Source of the DNA: Aphis gossypii
Taxonomy: Eukaryota > Arthropoda > Insecta > Hemiptera > Aphididae
Direction: 5' to 3'
DNA: 64,000 nucleotides
Assembly (NCBI RefSeq): GCF_020184175.1
Contig: NW_026083065.1
Span: 62,001-126,000, forward strand
Shown here: positions 46,807 to 57,087 of the stretch, in pieces
Numbering within the stretch: position 1 is the first letter of the stretch
Layout: every line of letters begins with the position of its first letter
Made by a program: the position numbers and the translations under genes
Notes under the pieces: model-generated
Databases searched by the model: none
Seen by the model: the letters and a program-made list of their open reading frames with translations, nothing else
What the model was told of the DNA's origin: nothing

Positions 46807-48838
46807 CAGTGGCGTATTTTCAATATTTTTGTGGCGGGGAGGTCTTAATATTAAGTGTAAGTTTATAACATTATAATAAAATACATACGAGTTTTAAGTT
46901 AATAATTATATTATTTATATTATATTATATTTCACTATTATTATGAATTTATAAATATCAATTAATAGTTTTTATAATAAAAAAGGTAGACGTCTTTTTT
47001 TTTCGCCAGTTCTTCAATAAGTTCTTCAGGTTTTATTGAGTAATTTTTATTTATTGATAGCACAGCTAAACCGTTCAATCTTCCCTATAAACAAAAAAAT
47101 AAACAAAGTATTTTATTTATTGTAAATTAAAAGAAGTTTTAAGTTTATAATAATAGTTTACCTCTGACATGGAATTCCTTAGATATGTTTTTATTCGTTT
47201 TAAGTTTGAAAATGATCTTTCATTTGTTGCAGAGGATACAGGAAGCGTGACTAAAATTTGGAGAAGTTTAAATATATTCGGATAAATTGACCGGTCACAC
47301 ATAGTCATAGCCTCTAAAGCATTATTAAAATTTTCCGTTGTTTGCATGAGTTTTCTCTGCCATAATTTGTACTCTGCTTCAATAATTTCATTTTGAGTCC
47401 CATAATTCTGTAAATCTTCAATGTATTTATTTGAAAGAATTATAATATCTTCAATGGAACCATTTTCCCTAAACAGAGAATCGAAACTTGATAAAATCGA
47501 TCGATGAACAGTGAACCTTTCTTCTAACTCTGTAATAAATTTGTCAAGATAAGGAATTAAAATTGATGCTCGATAATATTGTTCCGGAGTATTTAATGGT
47601 ATATTGCTTCTATTAGTTTGTTTTTTTGTTAATCTCGGAATTTTAATTTAAATATCGAATTTTTTGGCTACTACTTTTACTTCTTCAAATATTTTTTTAA
47701 AAACATCATCGGCGTGTGTTCGAAGTTCTTGTAATTCTTTTTTTGTATCATTTGCTAAATGTACAGCCAATTTAAGATCGATATTTGATTTTTGTAGGAA
47801 CTTTGAAAGTGGTAAACCTATACTAAAACCTTTGTTCAATACGAATAATGATATCACAAACTCTATATCTAAAATAGAACTTCTAAGACGCCTTGCTTTA
47901 TTCGAAGTATCATTATCGTCCCATTCTGAAATTGTATCCAATGCTTCAATGACATACTCATAAAGTTCCATAAAATCGTTTATTGCGTAAAATCGTTCTA
48001 TCCATCTAGTTTCGCAATTTCTTTTCAATGATTTTTTAGTGGACATTTCTGATAAATTTTCAATATGAAATCGAAGAATTGATTTTCTTTTCGGAAAAAT
48101 AAAGAAATCGCGAACTTTCCCCAAAGTTGCTAAACAATCTCTTATTTGTGTCGCGCTACATGATTTAGATACTACCAGGTTTAACACATGTGCTGAACAG
48201 TGTACATAAATTGCTAATGGGTGTATGTCTTTAATATGTGCTTGAACGCCATTTAATTTACCCGACATAGAGGCTAACCCATCATACCCCTGACCACGTA
48301 AATATGTCGTATCTATGCCAAATTGTTGCAGATTATCAATTATTAATTTTGCCAATCCCTCCCTTTCCTGTCATGTCAACAGCAGGAACGAATTGCAAAA
48401 AATCTTCATGAAGTTCAAGGGTGTTTAATTCGACATATCTGACACACAAAGATACCTGTTCTATACTCGACACATCGGCCGTTTCGTCAGCGAGAACAGA
48501 AAAACATTTTGCTTCGTTTACTCTTGAAATTATTTTATTTAATAATACTTTGTTACAGGAATCGATTATTTCGTTATTATTATTATTATTATTATTTATT
48601 ATTTTTATTATTTTTTGACTAGCAGAACTTGTACACTTAATGGTACCAGAACTTTCAAGATATGATCTCATATCTCTATCACCTTGGGCCCTATATCGAA
48701 GAATTGACCTAAAATTACTGTCATTACTTTGTTTGTCATCTGAGAATGTTTTGAAAATGTTTCCAGTCACGATGACCTCTTAGTGCCATATTTTGCCGAC
48801 CACACAAAATAATTGCCTCAATATCAAGAATGATATTT
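46807..48838 (-). pseudogene. hAT transposase relic
   Basis: Minus-strand pieces in order: LCGRQNMALRGHRD (48830-48780), SVLADETADVSSIEQVSLCV (48770-48336 frame), then after a one-base shift in a G run TTYLRGQGYDGLASMSGKLN, YVHCSAHVLNLVVSK and CETRWIERFYA (48355-47648), and the dimerisation tail LPVSSATNERSFSNLKR (47347-47117). CAGTGGCG at 46807 looks like one hAT terminus. The other end is lost at about 48840, where LINE sequence begins. A polyasparagine tract (AAT repeat at about 48570-48600) lies in the frame. Not the same subfamily as the hAT at 39887. Confidence 0.75.
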
Positions 48839-48841
48839 TTA

Positions 48842-50530
48842 CGATTTTCTATTATTTATTTTTTCCTTCCAATATCTGCGGAACTTAAAAATAATTTAAA
48901 GCAAGTTTCCTCTCTAATCACTGAGATTAAGGCAGAAAACTCAAAAAAAAAAAAAGATGAATTGGAAGATCTTAAGGGAAAATGGTTATTCTTGATATTA
49001 CTACTTCCTCGATTCAGTCGCATGAAGTTGTTTCACAAGTTATGCATGAGCAATTTGAACGTGAGCATTGCTCGACAAACCTGATTGCGTATGGCATTGT
49101 AGAATCTTCTTCTTCGTCAATCCCCGAGAGTGTTACTCATGACAAGTCAAAATTTAAAGAAATTCTCGGATCTTTAGGGGCTTCAATAACATCTTCTTCC
49201 AAGTTTATTACTTGGTAAAAATCGTACTGATTCTGCTCGCCCTCTAAAAATAATCTTCGACACTAAAGAGTTGGCCTTGTGCCTGTTCAGCGAATATATA
49301 AAGGCTAAACGTTCTGGCACGCTTTTCCCTCAAAGATTTAAATTAACAAAAGACAAAACCGCCTTGGAACGGAGACTTTTGCGCTCTTGTCATGAGAGCT
49401 TTGATAGCAAGACAAAAACGGTGAGGTTGGACTGAGAATTCTATTTCACAACGGGCTTCCAAAGGTTGGCTTCAACGCTTCAAAAAACTTAGATATCCAA
49501 CATCAGTCAGCATCCAAGTAAAACCAAAAACTCCTGTCTACCAAGGCCCACTAACTGGTTTCTATCAAAACTGCCGCAGGATCAGGTCTAAACTTACTAA
49601 CTTTAAATGTAATGTGTCTGCTATTAATTATGGTTTTATTGTTCTTACCAAAACTAGGTTAAATGGTTGTATTTCTGATTGTGAATTAGGCTTTGTTAAT
49701 TTTATTATTTATAGATGTGACAGAAGTAACTTTACTAATACTTCTCTAAAGGGTGGTGGTATTCTCATTGGCGTACGTAAAGACTTAACTTCATATCCAA
49801 TTTCTATTTTAGAATCAAATGTTGAACAACTTTTTGTGCGTATCTCTACTGGTTCATTGAAAATTATTGTTAGTGGAGTTTATATTCCTCCTTCTTCTTC
49901 TCCATTCATCTACGAGTCACACATTAAATCCGTTGAATCAATTATCCGTCAATTCCCGAATCATATTTATATTTTTTTGTGGTGACTACAACTTGCCGGT
50001 GATCATTTGGGAAAATGAAGTGAATGGGTTAGTTTACTCTTATTCAACGCCAGTAAGTGCTCACTGTATTCCAGAAACTTTTGCATCTCACTCTTTTTTC
50101 CAGAGTAATAATATTATTAACAAAACCAGTTCTCTCCTAAATTTAGTTTTTAGTAACATATTTTCTTTGGTAGTTGAGAAGTCTGATGAACCGATTGTAC
50201 CTATTGATTTGTATCACCCAGCATTATATCTCTTTGTTCCTTTTAACACACCTATAACCTACTGTGAACGTGATCACTCATTTTTTAACTTTCGTAAAGC
50301 TAACTACACTAATATCAGATCTTTTATTGCATCATTTGATTGGCTTCTACAATTATACCTCTCGGTCTTGACTCCGTGGTACACGCCTTTTACGATGCAT
50401 TGCATAAATCAGTCATTCAATTTGTACCTAATTGCCACTTTAAAACCTCCTCTTTCCCACAATGGTATACAAATGGTCTAAGAAAAACTTTATCACTCAA
50501 GAAATTAGCACATAAAAAGTTTACATTACT
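48842..50530 (+). pseudogene. LINE (jockey/CR1-like) relic: ORF1 tail and endonuclease
   Basis: 48980-49400 in broken frames shows NLIAYGIVESSSSSIPES and RPLKIIFDTKELALCLFSEY, an ORF1-like region. 49555-50160 shows an APE-type endonuclease: FYQNCRRIRSKLTNF, IVLTKTRLNGCISDCELGF, GGGILIGVRKDL, VSGVYIPPSS, then in another frame GDYNLPVIIWEN. The catalytic Glu of the TETWL motif reads Lys here. Reverse transcriptase is absent. A hAT element interrupts the tail at 50539, and LINE-like sequence seems to resume at 51529. Confidence 0.7.
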
Positions 50531-50538
50531 AACATAAG

Positions 50539-51520
50539 CAGTGGCGGTTCTGGCATAAAATTTTTGAGGAGGCAACAATTTTGCACCCTTCTAAACATTT
50601 ATTTTATTTAAAAACAGTAGGTAGGTATTCTTTCTTTAAAAACCTGTTAGAGGACTGTTTCCTTTTTATTATTTCTCATACTTAAAATTATTTACTGGTA
50701 TATAATGTATAATAATATACAATATACTATATATCTTTAATTTGAATAAAACTTAGACACATACACCTATAAAGAGTTCTTCTAGTTTTGAGTTACTACT
50801 TTAGTAGTTCTAGTATACAATTATCAATTATTATTGATAATAAGTAATAACTTATTTAGTGATAACGTACAATAATCAGTGATAGGGATTAACTCTTATA
50901 TCATAAACAATCTAGTTGTACAGTGTACACATGCTTAATACCTAAACTCTATTTGTTCCCAAAGAATGATTAGTAATTAGCCGCCGAGGCGCAGTGACGT
51001 TTTCAAACGGAGGCAACGGTAATGTGCAGTCTCCACAGAGAATCACGCATGCGCTACTTGCATATTTTATACGCGTCTGTGTGTGTAAATTAGTGTACAC
51101 ATGTAACGTATCGATAACGTCAGCGGCGGTTGCCTCCTGAGAAAGTGGGAGGCCGCCGCACGCCGTCGACTTGCCGGGATGTATGGAGGGGCAGCCGTAG
51201 TATATTGTACATAGTAATTTACAGTATATTATTATTTATTAGTATATTCTATAAACAATATTAATAATATAGGTATTCCCTTGTCGCGCACGGTCACTGG
51301 GCAGTCTTTTATATATAGGCACCACGGTCTTATTTAAAGACTGTGACTGGGCACGGACTCTCCATAGTTCCTTCAATACATAATTTAAATATATATTTTA
51401 TTCATTTCCCTTTTATAATAGTGTATATATTTGAAAATATAAGAAAAGAATGTTTTATAATTTAAATAATATTAACCATATATTTCTCTTATTCTTGCCT
51501 CCCCAGGAAAACCGCCACTG
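50539..51520. mobile_element. Non-autonomous hAT, 982 bp, perfect 8-bp target duplication
   Basis: Flanked by AACATAAG (50531-50538 and 51521-51528). Ends CAGTGGCGGTTCTGGC and (complement) CAGTGGCGGTTTTCCTGG; both run into GAGGCA-type sequence. No coding capacity; a GC-rich patch lies at about 50980-51200. Confidence 0.92.
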
Positions 51521-51528
51521 AACATAAG

Positions 51529-52962
51529 TAACGTTATCAACAGAAAGTTCAGAATATAGTAAATTGACTGAGTCTAGGTTTATTTAAAGTATTTTTAACA
51601 TATTATTTAATAGTTTGATACTATAATAATATATCAATAATATTGTTGGTATTCAATGTAGCATGTTCCGTTTCGTTTCATTTAGTTATATGTTATCGTT
51701 TTCATGTGTACCTACGTAACGGTGCGTTCCAAAGTTGCAGCCTTCGTCGGCTGACGCTTATCAGGCGTTAGTGTGCGACCGGCCAGCTGTGGAATCATTA
51801 TCAATGTTTTCTTATTATTCGGTTATGTTCAAAACTTTAAGTTTTTCATTTAGTCATGCTTTCAGTGTCACAAAGTTTCTAGTTTTTCCATTGTTTATTT
51901 TTTAGTGTGGTGACACTGAAATACCGTTCTTTTGAGTTTTTTCGTTTTCTCTCGTCCGTTACATGTAAATTCATTCACTTCACTTTTGTCCGCTGTCCAC
52001 TGTCCAGCCAGCCTTACCATACTGTTTTTTTGTTCCTGCTGCAGCTGTCAAACCACGTTTTTCTTGTGCTTGTGATTTCTTCTGTCTGATAAATATCGTT
52101 CGCGCTCTTATTGCCAATCATTTAATTGTTTTTCCCCTAGTTTAGGGCGGTCATTGACTACCAGCAGAAGACTGTGTTTTTCGTGGTTTGTTGAGTTGTG
52201 TGTCCGCTGTAGCAGTGTGTATTGTGATTGTTCTTCATGTTAAGGTTAGCGGCGTTCTTGAGTGTGTGCGGGATCAATCCTGTACTTTTTATTGTATTTA
52301 AATTGATTATTATACGGATCCCGGCACCTCAAGAAGTCATAACCACAAGGGTATGTGGTGCACCAGCTATTATTAAATTGTCATCTGACCGACGGGTCAC
52401 TTATTATTATTATTATTTGATATATTATTTTTGTATAATTTAATATTGTTCAACTTGACTGATGTTAACTACTCTGTGATATAATATATTGTTAACTATA
52501 AATTTATAAATTTATTGGACCAAGTGGTCAAGTAATATATTATACAATTTCTAAGTCACTTTAATTACAACAATTGCCTTTTTATTATTATTGTTCATGG
52601 GACGGTAGTGCTATAAGTTGCCTATCCTCCCGGCCGCTAAGGCCCATTAGTTTGTTATTATTAAAGCCGAAGACGAGCCAACAAATATTATATTATATTA
52701 TATTATATATTAGAAACGAAACTTAATGTATAATAGTCTCGCTATCGGTTGTCGGTGTGCTGTTTCTTATCGGTGTTACTTATGCACAGAAAGGAGTTTC
52801 TAGTGAGACTCTTCAATTATTATTATTATATTATATATATGGCTGAAATAAAACTGTTATCAATCATTGCTATTAGTAATAATTAACGACTATTTTCATT
52901 ATAAATAATTATTTGTTTGTGTTAATAACAATTTTATTAATATTTTAGGCCATTAATAAAAA
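51529..52962 (+). other. Non-coding region upstream of the small proline-rich gene
   Basis: Mixed composition. GC-richer at about 51700-52400 and containing a TATAT low-complexity tract at about 52685-52715. It may hold promoter and leader exons of the gene at 52963, but no unambiguous signal is visible. No coding frame supported. Confidence 0.3.
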
Positions 52963-53242
52963 ATGGATCTTAAAAAATTAATTGTATGCTCAGCCGTGGA
53001 GACGGTAACGAAAGAAATTACGAAACGCACATTCGTATGTATAATAATTTAAAAATTTATAAATAATATATTATTTATAATGATAATTTATTTATTATTA
53101 GGATAAAATTTTGGAAATATTAGATGAGAAGCTGTCGCCGCCGCCGTCGCCGCCGCCGTCGCCGCCGCTGTCGCCGCCGCCGTCGCCGCCGCAAACTTGT
53201 GAGGAAGAACTTATTGAATTTTTCAAAATTTTTAACACTTAG
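52963..53242 (+). CDS. Small two-exon proline-rich protein, 70 aa, next to the densovirus repeat
   Basis: Exon 1 52963-53034 (MDLKKLIVCSAVETVTKEIT...) ends at GTATGT. Exon 2 53102-53242 follows ATTAG and joins in phase. The protein has an N-terminal helix, then LEILDEKL, four proline blocks written by CCGCCG/TCGCCG repeats (residues about 34-52), then TCEEELIEFFKIFNT and a stop. The stop lies eight bases inside the left arm of the viral palindrome, tail to tail with the capsid gene. It could be a host gene whose end was fixed by the viral insertion, a small viral relic, or chance. Function unknown. Confidence 0.45.
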
Positions 53243-54180
53243 ATAGTTTTTCAAAAGAAATTTGGCATTTGCTTAAATCATTAGAATTCGCTTTCGCGCA
53301 TCAACGCATCCGTCCAAAAACGGATATTCGACCGGTATTTGATTCAACGAAGTTGTTACCACGTGCAATCCTTTTACTGTAGTAGATAAGTCCAACATTT
53401 TCCAAGCCAATCCGTATGATATAAATGAATGACATTTTTTGAATACCATAGTATAGCCTGCTGTAATGTGATTGGGTCTAGGTAATACAGCATTTTCAGG
53501 ACTGGGATTTCCCGTATCGCTGTCAGAAGCAGTGGCGCTAGCAGTACCAGGTAAAACCATATTGGATTTCTTGCTAAAGGAAGCACCCGCTGGGGAATCA
53601 GCAGCCCTCTTGGACGACGATGTAGGAGTTTCCATATTATTACCGCTAGTTGAAAAATTATTATCGAAGTTATCGACGTGCTGGTGATCAGTACGCAATT
53701 GTCCGTTTGAGTCAGTGTTATTTGTTGATTTTGTTGTGGTATCAGGTGGTTCTTCATTACCCTTGGACTCTGCTCCTTGTGCGGCGTTGTCCTTTTGTTC
53801 TACGAAAAAATGTGTTAGATTATATTGGATAAATGTATAATGGAGTATAACGCATGCTTACCCGGTTCTACACGACCGCACTGTGGATATATTGCACTAT
53901 TACTGCCGGTTATGGCTTCGTGTGTACGTTCTGCAATGGTTTTGAGTCCGAGGCCAACAATGGTGGCAACGTTACCATAGTATTTATCGGTAGTGTTCAT
54001 TGCTGCCAATATTGATTTTTTATCCGCCTCCCATACCTGATCTTTTGTCGGGTTGGTCATATTGTTATAATCGACATCGTGTTGGAACGTGACTTTATCC
54101 ATTTCTGTCCTAGGCAACGAACATCCGATAAACTTATTGTTCGCGTCATATAACTTATTACCCGGTCCTGTATATGAACT
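53234..54180 (-). repeat. Left arm of a 947-bp inverted repeat
   Basis: Reverse complement of 54614-55560. Every stretch I compared is identical, and the translated products of both arms are identical over the last 141 residues and through exon 1 up to the break. Confidence 0.92.
53273..54180 (-). pseudogene. Endogenous densovirus capsid (VP1-like) gene, truncated copy
   Basis: Mirror image of the gene at 54446-55521 with the same small intron (53800-53861). It contains the phospholipase A2-like segment typical of parvovirus VP1 (Ca-loop YTGPGN, catalytic QHDVDY), but sequence before that segment is missing: at 54180/54181 it is joined directly to the central hairpin. No start codon of its own kind remains. 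Otherwise identical to the right copy as far as I compared. Confidence 0.8.
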
Positions 54181-54181
54181 C

Positions 54182-54339
54182 ACGACGACGACATACGCGG
54201 GTCCCCTCCTCTCTGCACCATTACATTTGCCGCAGTGTACAGCGGCCGCCCCTTTGGGGCTATTCGGCCGAGGCTTAGTACGTAAATGCGGCAAATGTAA
54301 TGGTGCAGAGAGGAGGGGACCCGCGTATGTCGTCGTCGT
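54182..54339. other. GC-rich hairpin between the two capsid copies
   Basis: The left stem (54182-54234) and right stem (54287-54339) are inverted repeats sharing ACATACGCGGGTCCCC, TCTCTGCACCATTAC and ATTTGCCGCA. The loop of about 52 bases contains GCGGCCGCC and CTATTCGGCCGAGG. An extended CGTCGTCGT run continues to 54347. Parvovirus genomes end in such hairpins, and the capsid gene of ambisense densoviruses starts beside one, so this may be an old viral terminus. That is inference. Confidence 0.6.
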
Positions 54340-54445
54340 CGTCGTCGAAATTATAGAATAATTTGAGCAAGCACCCAGTTCTTTTCCTCGCGCGATGACG
54401 TCATAATTGGGCAGCCATGGAAGGTGATAATAAAATAATAAACAT

Positions 54446-55521
54446 GTGATGCGAACAATCAGTCTGTGGTTCGCAATGGCATCGGCCGGTTTAACTATGT
54501 GCACTGGTCTGTTGGGCCAGGCACCCGTGGTTGGAAGCAAAAATGCAGAAACCTATGAAAAAATTCATAATCAAGAGGCAGCATGTGATAATGGTGGTAT
54601 CACGTGGTTTGGAAGTTCATATACAGGACCGGGTAATAAGTTATATGACGCGAACAATAAGTTTATCGGATGTTCGTTGCCTAGGACAGAAATGGATAAA
54701 GTCACGTTCCAACACGATGTCGATTATAACAATATGACCAACCCGACAAAAGATCAGGTATGGGAGGCGGATAAAAAATCAATATTGGCAGCAATGAACA
54801 CTACCGATAAATACTATGGTAACGTTGCCACCATTGTTGGCCTCGGACTCAAAACCATTGCAGAACGTACACACGAAGCCATAACCGGCAGTAATAGTGC
54901 AATATATCCACAGTGCGGTCGTGTAGAACCGGGTAAGCATGCGTTATACTCCATTATACATTTATCCAATATAATCTAACACATTTTTTCGTAGAACAAA
55001 AGGACAACGCCGCACAAGGAGCAGAGTCCAAGGGTAATGAAGAACCACCTGATACCACAACAAAATCAACAAATAACACTGACTCAAACGGACAATTGCG
55101 TACTGATCACCAGCACGTCGATAACTTCGATAATAATTTTTCAACTAGCGGTAATAATATGGAAACTCCTACATCGTCGTCCAAGAGGGCTGCTGATTCC
55201 CCAGCGGGTGCTTCCTTTAGCAAGAAATCCAATATGGTTTTACCTGGTACTGCTAGCGCCACTGCTTCTGACAGCGATACGGGAAATCCCAGTCCTGAAA
55301 ATGCTGTATTACCTAGACCCAATCACATTACAGCAGGCTATACTATGGTATTCAAAAAATGTCATTCATTTATATCATACGGATTGGCTTGGAAAATGTT
55401 GGACTTATCTACTACAGTAAAAGGATTGCACGTGGTAACAACTTCGTTGAATCAAATACCGGTCGAATATCCGTTTTTGGACGGATGCGTTGATGCGCGA
55501 AAGCGAATTCTAATGATTTAA
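54446..55521 (+). CDS. Endogenous densovirus capsid (VP1-like) gene, two exons, open
   Basis: Exons 54446-54932 and 54995-55521 join in phase (338 codons). The N-terminal part includes a hydrophobic lead and the parvoviral phospholipase A2-like domain: Ca-binding loop YTGPGN, then QHDVDY with the His-Asp pair. The second exon is Ser/Thr/Asn-rich with TSSSKRAADSPAGA, a linker common between VP1-unique and capsid regions, and ends with a short conserved stretch. At 337 aa it is much shorter than a full capsid protein, so most of the jelly-roll shell is absent. Densovirus-derived genes are known in pea aphids. Whether this one is expressed cannot be seen. Confidence 0.75.
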
Positions 55522-55560
55522 GCAAATGCCAAATTTCTTTTGAAAAACTATCTAAGTGTT
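54614..55560 (+). repeat. Right arm of a 947-bp inverted repeat
   Basis: Partner of 53234-54180. Unlike the left arm it is continuous with 168 bp more of capsid gene sequence (54446-54613) on the hairpin side. Confidence 0.92.
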
Positions 55561-55622
55561 ATGATCAATAAACTAATAACCGTAATTATTAATTTATCGT
55601 TTTTGATAATAACACTCTGCTA

Positions 55623-55683
55623 ATTTTTCAAAAGAAATTTGCCATTTGCTTATATCGTTAGAATTTGCTTTCGCGCATTCAAC
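55623..55683 (-). pseudogene. Third, diverged fragment of the capsid gene end
   Basis: TTTTTCAAAAGAAATTTG and TTGCTTTCGCGCATTCAAC recall 53246-53306 (the capsid stop region) in the same orientation as the left arm, with several mismatches. So an older copy existed before the two near-identical arms formed. Confidence 0.6.
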
Positions 55684-55709
55684 AAATTTTTTAAGCTCTT
55701 TAATTTTTT

Positions 55710-56137
55710 CCAAAACTACCCCATTTTTTAGAAATTAATTTGAAAACATTTGAAAACAAGTTTTCAGAATTTGAAAACTTTTATTTTAGCAACAAATTTT
55801 TTTTTTGATTTGGGGGGGCGAAAATCACGCAGCCCCCCATGTTGTCCAATCAACTCCAAACCTACGTCATTTTTTTGAAAATAATTTGAAAACATTTGAA
55901 AACAAGTTTTCAGAATTTGAAAACTTTTATTTTAGCAACAAATTTTTTTTTTGATTTGGGGGGGCGAAAATCACGCAGCCCCCCCATGTTGTCCAATCAA
56001 CTCCAAACCTACGTCATTTTTTTGAAAATAATTCGAAAACATTTGAAAACAAGTTTTCAGAATTTGAAAACTTTTATTTTAGCTATAAAAATTTTTTTTA
56101 TTTGAGGGGGGGAATTCACGCAGCCCCCAGCGTCTAT
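55710..56137 (+). repeat. Tandem repeat, period about 146 bp, 2.9 copies
   Basis: Units start at about 55710, 55855 and 56002 with TCCAAACCTACGTCATTTTT, followed by GAAAACATTTGAAAACAAG, TTTTAGC and GGGGGGGCGAAAATCACGC. They directly border the terminal inverted repeat at 56138. Foldback elements characteristically have tandem repeats in their ends. Confidence 0.85.
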
Positions 56138-56659
56138 GAAGTTAACCCTCTCACCCATCTTAATATGGTCCGTATGGCACATTTAAAAAATATATCGCAC
56201 ACCCCCCTCCTCCCAAACAGAATTAATCATTTTTTTTTAGTCATTTTTATTATTTTTTTTTGATTGCTTTTATAATTTATTAGATATTTTTATTAAGTAT
56301 TTTTTTATTATTATTTATATAATGAAACATCAACTACTATAAATTCTATTTACTAATTATCTTCATTAGTTTATTTTACTTTACCAATTTCGCCGTAAGA
56401 ACCTTTTTTAGATAAAATAAATAAATACATAGCTTAATATCTGAAAAGATACTGTTTAATATGAATGAAAATAAAAAATTAAAAAAATACTTTTTAAGTC
56501 TTACTTCCTAAATAATACTTACGTAATACTCATTAAATACAATATAAAATAATTAAAGAAAATTGAAAACAGATTCTATAAAATGTGAATTAAAAATAAA
56601 ACATATTGATATATTATTACTGCTTTGTGTACAAAACTAAATGTGGCTTGATTTTAGTA
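56138..56659 (+). repeat. Left long terminal inverted repeat of the Foldback-like element
   Basis: Reverse complement of 63480-64000 with no clear mismatch in the parts compared (TTAACCCTCTCACCCATC; AAGTCTTACTTCCTAAATAA; CAAAACTAAATGTGGCTTG). It carries an antisense copy of the last 13 codons of the transposase gene. Confidence 0.9.
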
Positions 56660-57087
56660 TAATATTATATCAAAAATATTATAATCATTTATATACATAA
56701 TACAACACAATAAACATCTTGCATTATAATCCTTAAATAGAACATTAATCAAAACTAAAAACCTTATTATTGTATTTTTCTTGGGTTTTTCTAATTTGTA
56801 CATCACGGCGTCTCGCGTCGTCTATATTATTATAATATGATATTATCGATTGGTTTTATGACAATGCGATTATTGGCTGCGCTCTAAAATACTATGCTTA
56901 AAAATAATTTATTTACTATTATTAAATTAAAACCAAAGTGATTTTGTTCTCATTTGTAATCTAATGCAGTTACATGCTCACGTAGTTCTGGGTTTAATTT
57001 ATATTGTCTTCGTGTTTTAAATTTTTGATAGCTCGTGTGAAGTAGTTTTTTTTAATCACATCGTGCCATCGACGCATCGTAGTTAAA
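56660..57087 (+). promoter_or_regulatory. Presumed promoter and leader of the Foldback-like transposase gene
   Basis: Lies between the left inverted repeat and the ATG at 57088. GC-richer patches (GGCGTCTCGCGTCGTC; CATCGTGCCATCGACGCATC) stand out. No TATA box can be assigned with confidence. Confidence 0.35.

Noticed and set aside
49614..50481. Intact LINE endonuclease gene
   Set aside because: The domain is recognisable but spread over two frames, with a changed catalytic motif and no RT; it is a relic.
53374..53832. Other-frame readings in the capsid arms (also 54962-55420)
   Set aside because: Alternative frames of the same viral gene; they appear in pairs only because the arms are identical.
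55710..56137. CRISPR-like array
   Set aside because: Units of about 146 bp are contiguous, with no unique spacers, in a eukaryotic mobile-element end.
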